Shown piece after piece: positions 1-4,862 of a DNA stretch of 5,466 bases. A program made the translations under genes and the position numbers. The notes beneath the pieces were generated by a model. That model made no database searches. It was not told the origin of the DNA and was given only the letters and a program-made list of their open reading frames with translations. Origin of the DNA: Treponema sp. (lineage in GTDB: Bacteria; Spirochaetota; Spirochaetia; Treponematales; Breznakiellaceae); NCBI GenBank assembly GCA_031263435.1, contig JAISFT010000219.1, positions 1 through 5,466 of the forward strand, given 5' to 3'. The number at the start of each line of letters is the position of its first letter. Positions within the stretch are counted from its first letter, which is position 1.

Positions 1-1151
1 CCGGTTGTCTTCTTAAAATCCTCCGGGTCCCCCATAAAGCCGTTGGCCTCTTTAACCTTGGAGCTCAGGATAGACTTGAGATGATGGGGAATCAGTACCA
101 CGCCGTTGTATGAAAGGGCGGCGATACATTCCAGGTCTTCCTCTGTTACATCGTCATCAAACTGAAAGCAGCCGTTTGTTTTGACCGTCAGCTTTTCCCC
201 CGCGGCATCGGCGAACTGCCGGTGTCCCCAGTGAACATCACCATTCAGTTCCATCAGGCGGCCTTCGAATATTTCATAGTCGCCGGCCTTGCCCTTCTTC
301 CTGAAGACTGAAACCACAGAGCTGGGGAGCTTGGCCCGGCCCCGGACCACAATGGCTTCCAAGGCTTCCAGCAGGAGGAGGTCCCCGGATTCCATGTTGA
401 AATTTCCATTGACGTAAATTTTAGGCCCGTAAAGCGGAAGCTGGGCGGATTCCAGGTTTCCGGTAATTTCGTACCCATCGGGGACCAGCAGCAGATCCGG
501 GCAATGGAACAGCTCAGCGTAGAGGCCGTAGAGTCCTTCGTAGGTAAAAAGGGAATTACAATCGACCTTGAGGCCCGCGGCCTTGGCCGCTTCCAGCGCC
601 CTGGCATCCGGGGCGTTCAGGGTCCCGTCTATCCAAAGGTGTTTGACATCGGGGGGGAGGACGGTCAGGATCTTCCCCAGATTCTGATCTCCCAGAAATA
701 CCCGGGCCCCGTCGGGGTAGGCCTGTTTCCTGCCCTGTACCTTGGCCAGGGAGGCAAAATCTCCGGACGCAGGGTAGTACAGGGTCCCCAGCACGACAAC
801 TCCCTCGGTCTCCCCCAGGCTTTTGACCCCTTCCCCCCGGGCAATCAGATTGCCGGAGGCAAGGACGGAAAGGCCCTTAAGATCCATGCCGCCGTCAATA
901 ACGGTATCGGCGTCAAGCTGGATGATCCTGCCCTTAACCTCCTGGATCTTCAGATCCCCGGTGTTGATCCGGGCGTTCTTTGCGGCAAGTTTTGCGTAAA
1001 TCTCCGGAGATGCCATAAAGGCCCCGCAGTTCACGGTAATCCCGGTGTAGGCGTCCAGCACCCCCCCCGCATCGTTCAAAAGGCAAACCATACCGCTGTT
1101 GATAATGAGTTCTTTTTCCGATTTCTCTTCGATGCCTTGTTTCTCTTCCAT
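1..1151 (-). CDS. Unknown repetitive, beta-solenoid-like cytosolic protein (partial)
   Basis: I do not recognise this gene. The frame opens at ATG 1151-1149 after a good Shine-Dalgarno AAGGAG (1158-1163, 6-nt spacing) and stays open for 383 codons to the window edge, so the C-terminus is missing. The N-terminus is charged (MEEKQGIEEKSEKE) with no signal peptide, and no membrane segment is seen, so it is probably cytosolic. Short hydrophobic strand-Gly-strand motifs recur: LIINSGMVCLL (15-25), SVLASGNLIA (95-104), VVVLGTLYYP (118-127), LWIDGTLNAP (172-181), YEITGNLES (227-235), IYVNGNFNM (245-253), AIVVRGRAKLP (266-276) and YEIFEGRLMEL (292-302). This spacing suggests a beta-helix or leucine-rich-repeat-like solenoid, loosely reminiscent of polymer-forming (bactofilin-type) proteins, but I see no named domain. 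It starts 41 bp after the sigma factor gene and is probably cotranscribed with it, so it may be a regulator or target of that sigma factor. The coding call is strong; the fold is inference. Confidence 0.85.
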   Translation of the reverse strand, partial: MEEKQGIEEKSEKELIINSGMVCLLNDAGGVLDAYTGITVNCGAFMASPEIYAKLAAKNARINTGDLKIQEVKGRIIQLDADTVIDGGMDLKGLSVLASGNLIARGEGVKSLGETEGVVVLGTLYYPASGDFASLAKVQGRKQAYPDGARVFLGDQNLGKILTVLPPDVKHLWIDGTLNAPDARALEAAKAAGLKVDCNSLFTYEGLYGLYAELFHCPDLLLVPDGYEITGNLESAQLPLYGPKIYVNGNFNMESGDLLLLEALEAIVVRGRAKLPSSVVSVFRKKGKAGDYEIFEGRLMELNGDVHWGHRQFADAAGEKLTVKTNGCFQFDDDVTEEDLECIAALSYNGVVLIPHHLKSILSSKVKEANGFMGDPEDFKKTT

Positions 1152-1192
1152 GTCTTGCTCCTTACAAAAAGTTTACGGCGAATCCCGAAATG

Positions 1193-1675
1193 TCAGATTC
1201 CGGGACCCTTCCCCTGATTCCGCATCATCCCCAGAGCCTTCCGCAGCCTGGTCCGTACCGTGGCGGGGGGAATGCCCAAGGCTATACCTATTTCACCGCT
1301 GTTCATCCCCCCGTAATACTTCATCCTGACGATGGTCCCCAGGTCATGGGGCAGCCTTTCCAGCAGGGCCTCCGCGGTAAGCTTGCCGGCAAGGTCGGGC
1401 AGGCGGGTATCGGCAAACAGGGATCCGTCCCCGTCAAGGAGCGGCAAAAGGCGGGCATCGCGGCGTTTGGAATCCACCACTGCATTGCGGGCGGCGGCGT
1501 AGAGCCAGGCCCGCATGGCGGGTTCCGGCATGGCCTCCAGCATCCCTCTGCGGGCCAGGGCCTGGACAAAGGCATGGGAAACCCCATCCTTTGCCGCCTG
1601 TTCATCACCGCAAAAATGGATCATGGCCCCCAGCATCGACTTGCCGTATTCCCGAAACGCCGCTTCAACCAGCAC
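1193..1675 (-). CDS. ECF-type (sigma-70 family) RNA polymerase sigma factor
   Basis: This encodes a 160-residue protein with the two-domain layout of extracytoplasmic-function sigma factors, which direct RNA polymerase to a small set of promoters. The region 2 part spans about residues 5-72: a helix with FCGDEQAAKDGVSHAFVQAL (21-40) matching the usual D-A-E-D-x-x-Q-x-x-F area, then AWLYAAARNAVVDSKRR (56-72). Region 4 spans about 104-152: LLERLPHDLGTIVRMKYYGG, then a helix-turn-helix GEIGIALGIPPATVRTRLRKAL (128-148, the promoter -35 reader). The start is GTG 1675-1673; the codon just before it is a TGA stop, and GGGAG (1683-1687) lies 7 nt upstream, so the start is well fixed. The helix SHAFVQAL and the GxxGIPxxTVRTRLRKA motif are typical of the family. 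The next gene begins 41 bp downstream. No transmembrane anti-sigma factor is visible in the window. Which ECF group it belongs to, and what it responds to, cannot be told. Confidence 0.92.
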   Translation of the reverse strand: MLVEAAFREYGKSMLGAMIHFCGDEQAAKDGVSHAFVQALARRGMLEAMPEPAMRAWLYAAARNAVVDSKRRDARLLPLLDGDGSLFADTRLPDLAGKLTAEALLERLPHDLGTIVRMKYYGGMNSGEIGIALGIPPATVRTRLRKALGMMRNQGKGPGI

Positions 1676-1691
1676 TCATTCACTCCCATCA

Positions 1692-1727
1692 GGACCGGTC
1701 ATCCATGCGGAATCATTGCGGACCGGT
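1692..1727. repeat. Repeated GGACCGGT motif in the sigma gene leader
   Basis: GGACCGGT occurs at 1692-1699 and again at 1720-1727, start to start 28 bp. The core ACCGGT is itself palindromic, so the two copies can also pair with each other as a 7-bp stem with a 20-nt loop. The structure lies just upstream of the sigma factor Shine-Dalgarno (1683-1687). It could be an operator or a leader hairpin that affects translation; neither is proven. Confidence 0.4.
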
Positions 1728-1735
1728 ACTATGTA

Positions 1736-1762
1736 GACGTTTGGGAGGAGGAAAGTGTTTGC
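1736..1762 (-). promoter_or_regulatory. Possible ECF-type promoter before the sigma gene
   Basis: Reading the minus strand, GCAAAC (1762-1757) is followed after 17 nt by CGTC (1739-1736) and then TA. ECF promoters commonly have an AAC-containing -35 element and a CGTC-like -10 element at about 16-17 nt. A transcript from here would start near 1728 and have a leader of about 50 nt before the GTG at 1675. If real, it would fit autoregulation, which is common for ECF sigma factors. The -35 lacks the usual GGAAC, so this is a weak match found by eye. Confidence 0.25.
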
Positions 1763-1809
1763 GGTTTTCCGGCAATGTGCAGAACCATTCTGTGGGTCAA
1801 GTGTACCCT

Positions 1810-3090
1810 TCAAACACGGGACCCTATGGTACTATCCTTCCAGGTGGTTTTGACGCCGCAAAAACCCAAAAGGGTCATCAGAGTCATGTAAAAGGGCATT
1901 GCGAGGAGTTCCCGAATCCAAAAAACCGAAGGCAGGGAGGAAGCGGTCTCCGGGGAACCATCCCCAGGAAGATCGGCCTTTGAAAAACCGGCCTTTAGGG
2001 TCTTTTTGATCCCGCCCAAGGCGCCGCCCCGGGCGATAAAAAGGGCCCCCACCGTATTTTCCAGCATGACAATAAACTGGGCCAGGGGCATGGGCCAGAG
2101 TTTCGGAAAGAAGGGCAGGAGGAGGAAGGACAGAACAGCGGCGCTGATGGTAAGCATCAGAACGGTGTAGTTGATCCGGGTAAAAAGCTCCGGGCTGAAC
2201 AGGCCGCCGTTGTTCCAGCGAAGGGTTTGGTTGATGAGGGACTTCCAGGTGGTTTCGGGCTTGGTGAACACATGGGTTTCCCGGCTGCAGGCCGAACGGA
2301 CCTGGTATGAAGTGGCGGAGCGGATAAGGGAGATAAGGGCCGCGTCCTCCGTGGGGGATGGGGGCACCGCGGCGTAGCCCCCCGCCTCGTCTAGGGCGGC
2401 CCGCCGGAGGATCAGGTTGTTTCCAAAGCCGCCCCCCGCGGCCCCCAAACCCACGGCCCCCGCCAGGTACACAAAACGGACCACATGGTCGTAACACTGG
2501 TAACTGTACAAAAAGGATCCGCCCCCCCGCGGGGAAGCGAAAGAACGGGCCGTAGTTCCGTCCCGTTTTCCGGGCCACAGTTTAAATACCGGGCCGATGA
2601 TGACCCCGATACAGGGGTCCGCCATCGGCGCCACCATAGCCCGGGTCCAGGAGGGACCAATACGACAATCGGCATCGGTAAAGAGGAAAAAATCCCCCTC
2701 CGCCACCGCCAGGCCCTGTTCCAGGGCATACTGCTTGTGGTTGGGACAGGGATTCTCCTGCAGGCTTATGACACGAACATTGTCCCGGGACCCGGCAAAA
2801 GCGGAAAGCAAGGCGGCGGTTCCATCGGTGGAACGATCGTCCACCAAGACGATCTGCACCCCGCCGTATTCCTGGGCGGCAAGATCTTCCAACAGCGGGG
2901 GAAGCCGGGATTCCTCGTTGTGAACCGACACAATAACAGAAACCCTGGGCAGGCCGCCGGTCCCTTCAACAGCGAAACTGCTGCCCCGGGTCTCCCGCCG
3001 GCGTTCCATAAACAGGCCCGCAAGAATGGCGCTTTGCAGCAACACATAAAAGACCCCGTAAATGAAGGGAAGAAGTTCTAATACCGGCAC
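1810..3090 (-). CDS. Membrane-anchored family 2 glycosyltransferase
   Basis: This 426-residue protein is a processive-type or lipid-linked GT2 glycosyltransferase that transfers a sugar from a nucleotide-sugar donor at the cytoplasmic membrane face. An N-terminal membrane helix (about 8-28) is followed by the GT-A domain: VSVIVSVHNEE (50-60), the donor-binding VLVDDRSTDGT (81-91), the metal-binding DxD in FTDADCR (137-143), the probable catalytic acid in PTEDAAL (246-252), and a Q-x-x-R-W motif in QTLRWNNGG (288-296). Two or three further membrane helices follow (about 306-328, 334-353, 394-412). The QxxRW motif places it near the cellulose synthase / hyaluronan synthase / ceramide glucosyltransferase-like group. 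The start is GTG 3090-3088 with GGAG 7 nt upstream; an in-frame TAG at 3123-3121 rules out a much longer start. It begins 25 bp after the DUF2156 gene ends, so the two are probably one operon. Donor and acceptor cannot be read from the sequence. Confidence 0.9.
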   Translation of the reverse strand: MPVLELLPFIYGVFYVLLQSAILAGLFMERRRETRGSSFAVEGTGGLPRVSVIVSVHNEESRLPPLLEDLAAQEYGGVQIVLVDDRSTDGTAALLSAFAGSRDNVRVISLQENPCPNHKQYALEQGLAVAEGDFFLFTDADCRIGPSWTRAMVAPMADPCIGVIIGPVFKLWPGKRDGTTARSFASPRGGGSFLYSYQCYDHVVRFVYLAGAVGLGAAGGGFGNNLILRRAALDEAGGYAAVPPSPTEDAALISLIRSATSYQVRSACSRETHVFTKPETTWKSLINQTLRWNNGGLFSPELFTRINYTVLMLTISAAVLSFLLLPFFPKLWPMPLAQFIVMLENTVGALFIARGGALGGIKKTLKAGFSKADLPGDGSPETASSLPSVFWIRELLAMPFYMTLMTLLGFCGVKTTWKDSTIGSRV

Positions 3091-3115
3091 CTGGACACTC
3101 CGAAACCCTCCGGAG

Positions 3116-4072
3116 CTATTCTACCATGAAATCGTGGAATTTCCAGTCTGTTTTATCCGCCGCCGCGGCGGCATATTTCTTTACAAAACCGCAGGGCCGG
3201 TAGGTTTCCTTGGCCTGCCGCAGTCCCAGATCCCCCAGGTCTTGCTCCCGGTTGATATGGACGTAATGGGGGGGAAGCATGGCGGCAAAGGCCTGGTTCA
3301 TGTACTGGTATATCCCCTTGTAGCCTCCGGCAGCCTTTTCAAAGTGGACCGCAAACATGGTCCCCCCGGCCAGGGCCTCCCCCAGACACCAGCCCGCGGG
3401 TTTTCCGTCAATGAAGTACAGGGCCCCCTCCATACCCAGTTCCCCGGCCTGTTCCAGGGCTTCCCGGGCGGAGCTGTAATCCCCCTCTTCCCCCTTTTCC
3501 TCCCTCCAGCGCTCCAGCACCTCCAGGGCCAGGGGAACCAGATCCGCGGTCAGGGGCCATTCCTGGTGATCATAGGCGCTCAAAAACTGGTTTACCAGGT
3601 TCCGCTTCTTGTGGTACCTCTTGCCCGGCAATTCCGCCAGATCCGTCCGCAGGTACAGGTAGTCAAAATTGTCCCGGTCCCCGGTTATCATAAAACCATC
3701 GGCCTCCAAAGTTCCCTGTACCTGGGGCAGCACCGATTCGGGGATGTTCTTCCAGTAACGGTGGTTCTTAAAAAGGTCCCGCACAAGTTCGCCCTCCGGG
3801 GCGCCGCAGGGGGACAGAAAAAAATGCTCGGCCCCCCGGATCTTTGAACCCCCGTGGGAATCTTCCGGCTGCAGCCCCGAAAACAGGGGCAGCCCCCCGC
3901 CCTTCCCCGGCGGGGTACGGCATACCCGGTAGTGGTAGCGGTGGCGGAACAGGTAAAGACCGGCAAAACTGAATTCGGAAATTCCATCGGGAGTATCGAA
4001 GAGTTCCTTGCGCAACTCATCTTTCATTTCAAAATCCAGGGGAACAAAGTCGGGATAACATGGTATCTGCAT
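3116..4072 (-). CDS. DUF2156 / LPG-synthase C-terminal domain (GNAT-fold) protein
   Basis: The 318-residue protein matches the DUF2156 family, related to the C-terminal catalytic domain of phosphatidylglycerol lysyltransferase (MprF), which has a GNAT-like fold and moves an aminoacyl group from tRNA to a lipid. Family hallmarks seen are ISEFSFAGLYLFRHRYHYRV (31-50), DNFDYLYLRTDLAELPGKR (134-152) followed by YHKKRNLVNQFL (153-164), HFEKAAGGYKGIYQYMNQAF (243-262) and YVHINREQDLGDLGLRQAKE (270-289), ending in YRPCGFVKKY. It has no membrane-spanning N-terminal flippase part, so it is a stand-alone soluble version; many such proteins have no assigned function. The start is ATG 4072-4070. No ATG, GTG or TTG occurs between it and an in-frame TGA at 4129-4127, and no clear Shine-Dalgarno precedes it, which is unusual here because the other genes have good ones. 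It heads the likely operon with the glycosyltransferase. Aminoacyl transfer to a lipid is inference. Confidence 0.88.
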   Translation of the reverse strand: MQIPCYPDFVPLDFEMKDELRKELFDTPDGISEFSFAGLYLFRHRYHYRVCRTPPGKGGGLPLFSGLQPEDSHGGSKIRGAEHFFLSPCGAPEGELVRDLFKNHRYWKNIPESVLPQVQGTLEADGFMITGDRDNFDYLYLRTDLAELPGKRYHKKRNLVNQFLSAYDHQEWPLTADLVPLALEVLERWREEKGEEGDYSSAREALEQAGELGMEGALYFIDGKPAGWCLGEALAGGTMFAVHFEKAAGGYKGIYQYMNQAFAAMLPPHYVHINREQDLGDLGLRQAKETYRPCGFVKKYAAAAADKTDWKFHDFMVE

Positions 4073-4077
4073 AGGCT

Positions 4078-4105
4078 GGTTATATGATAACCGATATGCA
4101 GCATA
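4078..4105. promoter_or_regulatory. Two adjacent dyads before the DUF2156 gene
   Basis: GGTTAT-ATG-ATAACC (4078-4092) is a perfect 6-bp inverted repeat with a 3-bp centre, ending 5 bp before the start codon. Right beside it TATGC-A-GCATA (4095-4105) is a second perfect dyad. Their position fits an operator for a dimeric repressor over the promoter or start. A weak promoter reading on the minus strand (TTGTTA, 17 bp, CATATA) would put the transcript start near the ATG itself, consistent with the absent Shine-Dalgarno. Binding and promoter are inference. Confidence 0.4.
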
Positions 4106-4129
4106 ACAAGAAAGCCCTGGATGGCGTCA

Positions 4130-4149
4130 GGATAAATGTGGATAAATGT
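4130..4149. repeat. 10-bp perfect tandem repeat next to the element end
   Basis: GGATAAATGT is present twice in perfect tandem (4130-4139 and 4140-4149). It ends exactly where the left inverted terminus at 4150 begins and sits about 60 bp upstream of the DUF2156 start. It might be a pair of protein-binding sites or a by-product of insertion; no matching copy is seen at the right end after 4766. Confidence 0.65.
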
Positions 4150-4175
4150 ATAGGATCGTTTTGTTTTTGGGCGCA
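4150..4175 (+). repeat. Left terminal inverted repeat
   Basis: This 26-bp end begins ATAGGATCG and finishes TTTTTGGGCGCA. It is the reverse complement of 4740-4766 apart from one C/T change and one missing T. Confidence 0.85.
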
Positions 4176-4176
4176 T

Positions 4177-4194
4177 CAGCCCCATTCGGGGCTG
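4177..4194. repeat. Small hairpin CAGCCCC-ATTC-GGGGCTG
   Basis: A perfect 7-bp stem with a 4-nt loop lies just inside the left terminus. No T run follows on either strand, so it does not read as a rho-independent terminator. Confidence 0.6.
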
Positions 4195-4202
4195 TGCTGT
4201 AA

Positions 4203-4236
4203 GGAATAGGTTATACATCATCACCATTTGGGCGCA
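4203..4236 (+). repeat. Diverged third copy of the terminal repeat
   Basis: The sequence begins GGAATAGG and ends TTTGGGCGCA, the same outer and inner blocks as the reverse complement of the right end (which also has GGAATAGG when taken to 4769). The middle is unrelated and 4 bp longer (16 against 12 bp). It has the orientation of the left end, so a shorter element starting here would also be bounded by inverted ends. Confidence 0.5.
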
Positions 4237-4253
4237 TCCGGCCTGCGGCCGGA
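4237..4253. repeat. Hairpin TCCGGCC-TGC-GGCCGGA
   Basis: A perfect, very GC-rich 7-bp stem with a 3-nt loop directly follows the third terminal-repeat copy and precedes the TTTCCGCT repeat. From memory, this order (GGGCGC, a CCGG hairpin, then GGGCTTTCCGCT) resembles dispersed intergenic repeats in Bacteroidetes and Treponema genomes; I could not verify this here. Confidence 0.6.
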
Positions 4254-4259
4254 CCGGGC

Positions 4260-4276
4260 TTTCCGCTTCAATTCCT
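4260..4276 (+). repeat. 17-bp repeat, copy 1 (TTTCCGCTTCAATTCCT)
   Basis: It matches 4512-4528 at 15 of 17 positions, in the same orientation. The two copies bracket the 186-bp palindrome, as if the palindrome had been inserted into, or carried between, two copies of a common repeat. Confidence 0.6.
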
Positions 4277-4462
4277 CGACCCATCCCATATGTGTATACC
4301 GGGGCTGGGAAAAATCCCGGGAAACTGCTTGTAGAGTCTGCCTTCGCTATCTCCGATACGTCATATCTACGATATGCTGTATCTTCGATACGCTCCGGCA
4401 GGGAATTCCAAATATTTTCCCGGTCTCTTCCCCAGCCCCGCTGTACATATATAGGCGGGTCG
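4277..4462. repeat. ~186-bp imperfect palindrome
   Basis: The left arm from CGACCC (4277) pairs with the right arm ending GGGTCG (4462). The best-matched blocks are CGGGGCTGGG (4300-4309) with CCCAGCCCCG (4431-4440), CCGGGAAA (4317-4324) with TTTCCCGG (4416-4423), and CTGCC (4338-4342) with GGCAG (4397-4401). The symmetry centre, about 4369, coincides with the centre of the middle mini-palindrome in the interior. The whole could fold as one long hairpin in either DNA strand or in RNA, as expected of a palindromic mobile repeat or a structured transcript. Confidence 0.8.
4348..4391. repeat. Three mini-palindromes phased at 16 bp
   Basis: TATC-TCC-GATA (4348-4358), ATATC-TAC-GATAT (4363-4375) and GTATC-TTC-GATAC (4379-4391) share the pattern TATC-TNC-GATA. 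Their centres are 4353, 4369 and 4385, exactly 16 bp apart. They sit in the middle of the 186-bp palindrome. Possible readings are an array of binding sites or a degenerate 16-bp tandem repeat. Confidence 0.85.
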
Positions 4463-4511
4463 CTACAGAGGAGGAGGTATAGGACGGCTAATGGCTGGGG
4501 GGTCTGCGGTA

Positions 4512-4528
4512 TTTCCGCTGCAATCCCT
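4512..4528 (+). repeat. 17-bp repeat, copy 2 (TTTCCGCTGCAATCCCT)
   Basis: This is the second copy of the repeat at 4260-4276, with two differences. It lies just upstream of the first hairpin module. Confidence 0.6.
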
Positions 4529-4534
4529 TGCGCT

Positions 4535-4600
4535 GCTCAAAAATGGCATCCATGCCATTTTTGAGCTGTAAGTTTTTTGCAAAGCAAAAAACTTATGAAA
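4535..4600. repeat. Hairpin module, copy 1
   Basis: Two perfect hairpins follow one another: a 15-bp stem GCTCAAAAATGGCAT (4535-4549), centre CC, and its complement to 4566; then TAAGTTTTTTGC-AAA-GCAAAAAACTTA (4569-4595), a 12-bp stem with a 3-nt loop. The same order recurs 119 bp downstream. The perfect stems in this copy suggest it is recent or maintained by selection. Confidence 0.85.
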
Positions 4601-4605
4601 CTACT

Positions 4606-4653
4606 GTAGCCGGCCTCCTTGCCTTTGAGATTACTGCGAAAGCAGTTGGCTAC
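4606..4653. repeat. Linker stem-loop between the modules
   Basis: GTAGCC (4606-4611) can pair with GGCTAC (4648-4653), and inside lies ACTGC-GAAA-GCAGT (4633-4646), a 5-bp stem with a GNRA-type GAAA loop. CTTGCC near 4618 could instead pair with GGCAAG near 4657, so alternative folds are possible. Confidence 0.5.
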
Positions 4654-4662
4654 GCCGGCAAG

Positions 4663-4736
4663 CGGCATCCATGCCGTTTCAGGGCTGTGAGTTTTTGCGA
4701 AGCAAAAACCCGAAGGTGAAAACGGCAAGGATGCCG
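4663..4736. repeat. Hairpin module, copy 2: nested 74-bp stem-loop
   Basis: The left arm 4663-4681 pairs with the right arm 4717-4736 over 18 bp, with one mismatch and one bulge. The loop carries GTTTTTGC-GAA-GCAAAAAC (4691-4709), a perfect 8-bp hairpin. Each arm is itself a small hairpin (CGGCAT-CC-ATGCCG and CGGCA-AGGA-TGCCG), so arm and whole-arm pairing compete. The left arm and inner hairpin repeat the GGCATCCATGCC and GTTTTTTGC blocks of copy 1 at 119-bp spacing. Confidence 0.85.
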
Positions 4737-4739
4737 AAG

Positions 4740-4766
4740 TGCGCCCAAAAAACAAAACAATCCTAT
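4740..4766 (-). repeat. Right terminal inverted repeat
   Basis: This 27-bp end reads TGCGCCC, a run of six A, CAAAAC, then AATCCTAT on the plus strand. It mirrors 4150-4175 with one substitution and one extra base. Confidence 0.85.
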
Positions 4767-4778
4767 TCCGGCGTGTAC

Positions 4779-4807
4779 TGGTACAAAAGATCGGTTGCCG
4801 CTATACT
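4779..4807 (+). promoter_or_regulatory. Weak candidate promoter for the symporter gene
   Basis: TATACT (4802-4807) matches the -10 consensus at five of six bases, 17 bp after TGGTAC (4779-4784), a poor -35. It lies just outside the right terminal repeat and would give a leader of about 50 nt. No better pair is visible between the element and the gene. Confidence 0.2.
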
Positions 4808-4862
4808 TTGCGGGAAATCGCAGATAATAAAGATTTTGAGGAATTACGGAGAAGGCAGTATT

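Larger units (their letters stand above)
4150..4766. mobile_element. Putative 617-bp MITE-like element with inverted termini
   Basis: The block is bounded by inverted repeats of 26 bp (4150-4175) and 27 bp (4740-4766). Both read ATAGGAT(C/T)GTTTTG, a T run, then GGGCGCA, and differ by one substitution and one extra T. No transposase or other credible gene lies inside. The interior is nearly all palindromes and repeats: hairpins at 4177-4194 and 4237-4253, a ~186-bp palindrome (4277-4462), and duplicated hairpin modules (4535-4736). A third, diverged end-like sequence at 4203-4236 suggests nested insertion or a composite origin. I see no obvious flanking target-site duplication. The best reading is a non-autonomous element or composite intergenic repeat of the kind dispersed in some spirochete genomes; a structured RNA locus is the alternative. 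Confidence 0.55.
4073..4862. other. 790-bp gene-free divergent region
   Basis: The region lies between the divergent DUF2156 and symporter starts. It contains the dyads, tandem repeat, inverted-repeat element and hairpin modules listed separately. I find no credible gene in it: open frames here have no ribosome binding site and translate palindromes, giving mirrored phrases such as HPCRF and RHGCR on the two strands. Confidence 0.8.

Noticed and set aside
504..1217. Plus-strand 237-codon frame
   Set aside because: It is antisense to the repetitive protein gene, which has a strong ribosome binding site and spans the whole stretch; the long shadow reflects G+C-rich codon use.
1795..1809. Terminator after the glycosyltransferase gene (GGGT-N7-ACCC)
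   Set aside because: The stem is only 4 bp and no T run follows, so read-through into the sigma gene cannot be excluded.
3062..3847. Plus-strand 261-codon frame
   Set aside because: It is antisense to the DUF2156 gene, whose family motifs are clear over its whole length.
4177..4194. Rho-independent terminator
   Set aside because: The stem is good but no T run follows on either strand, and both flanking genes transcribe away from this region.
4024..4284. Minus-strand 86-codon frame upstream of the DUF2156 start
   Set aside because: It crosses the terminal repeat, tandem repeat and dyads in a different frame from the gene and has no supporting motif.
4348..4391. Short CRISPR-like array
   Set aside because: The repeats are 16 bp with no unique spacers and only three units, and no cas genes are in the window.
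4537..4755. Minus-strand 72-codon frame across the hairpin modules
   Set aside because: It translates the palindromes themselves, has no ribosome binding site, and a mirrored frame with similar phrases exists on the plus strand (4528-4719).
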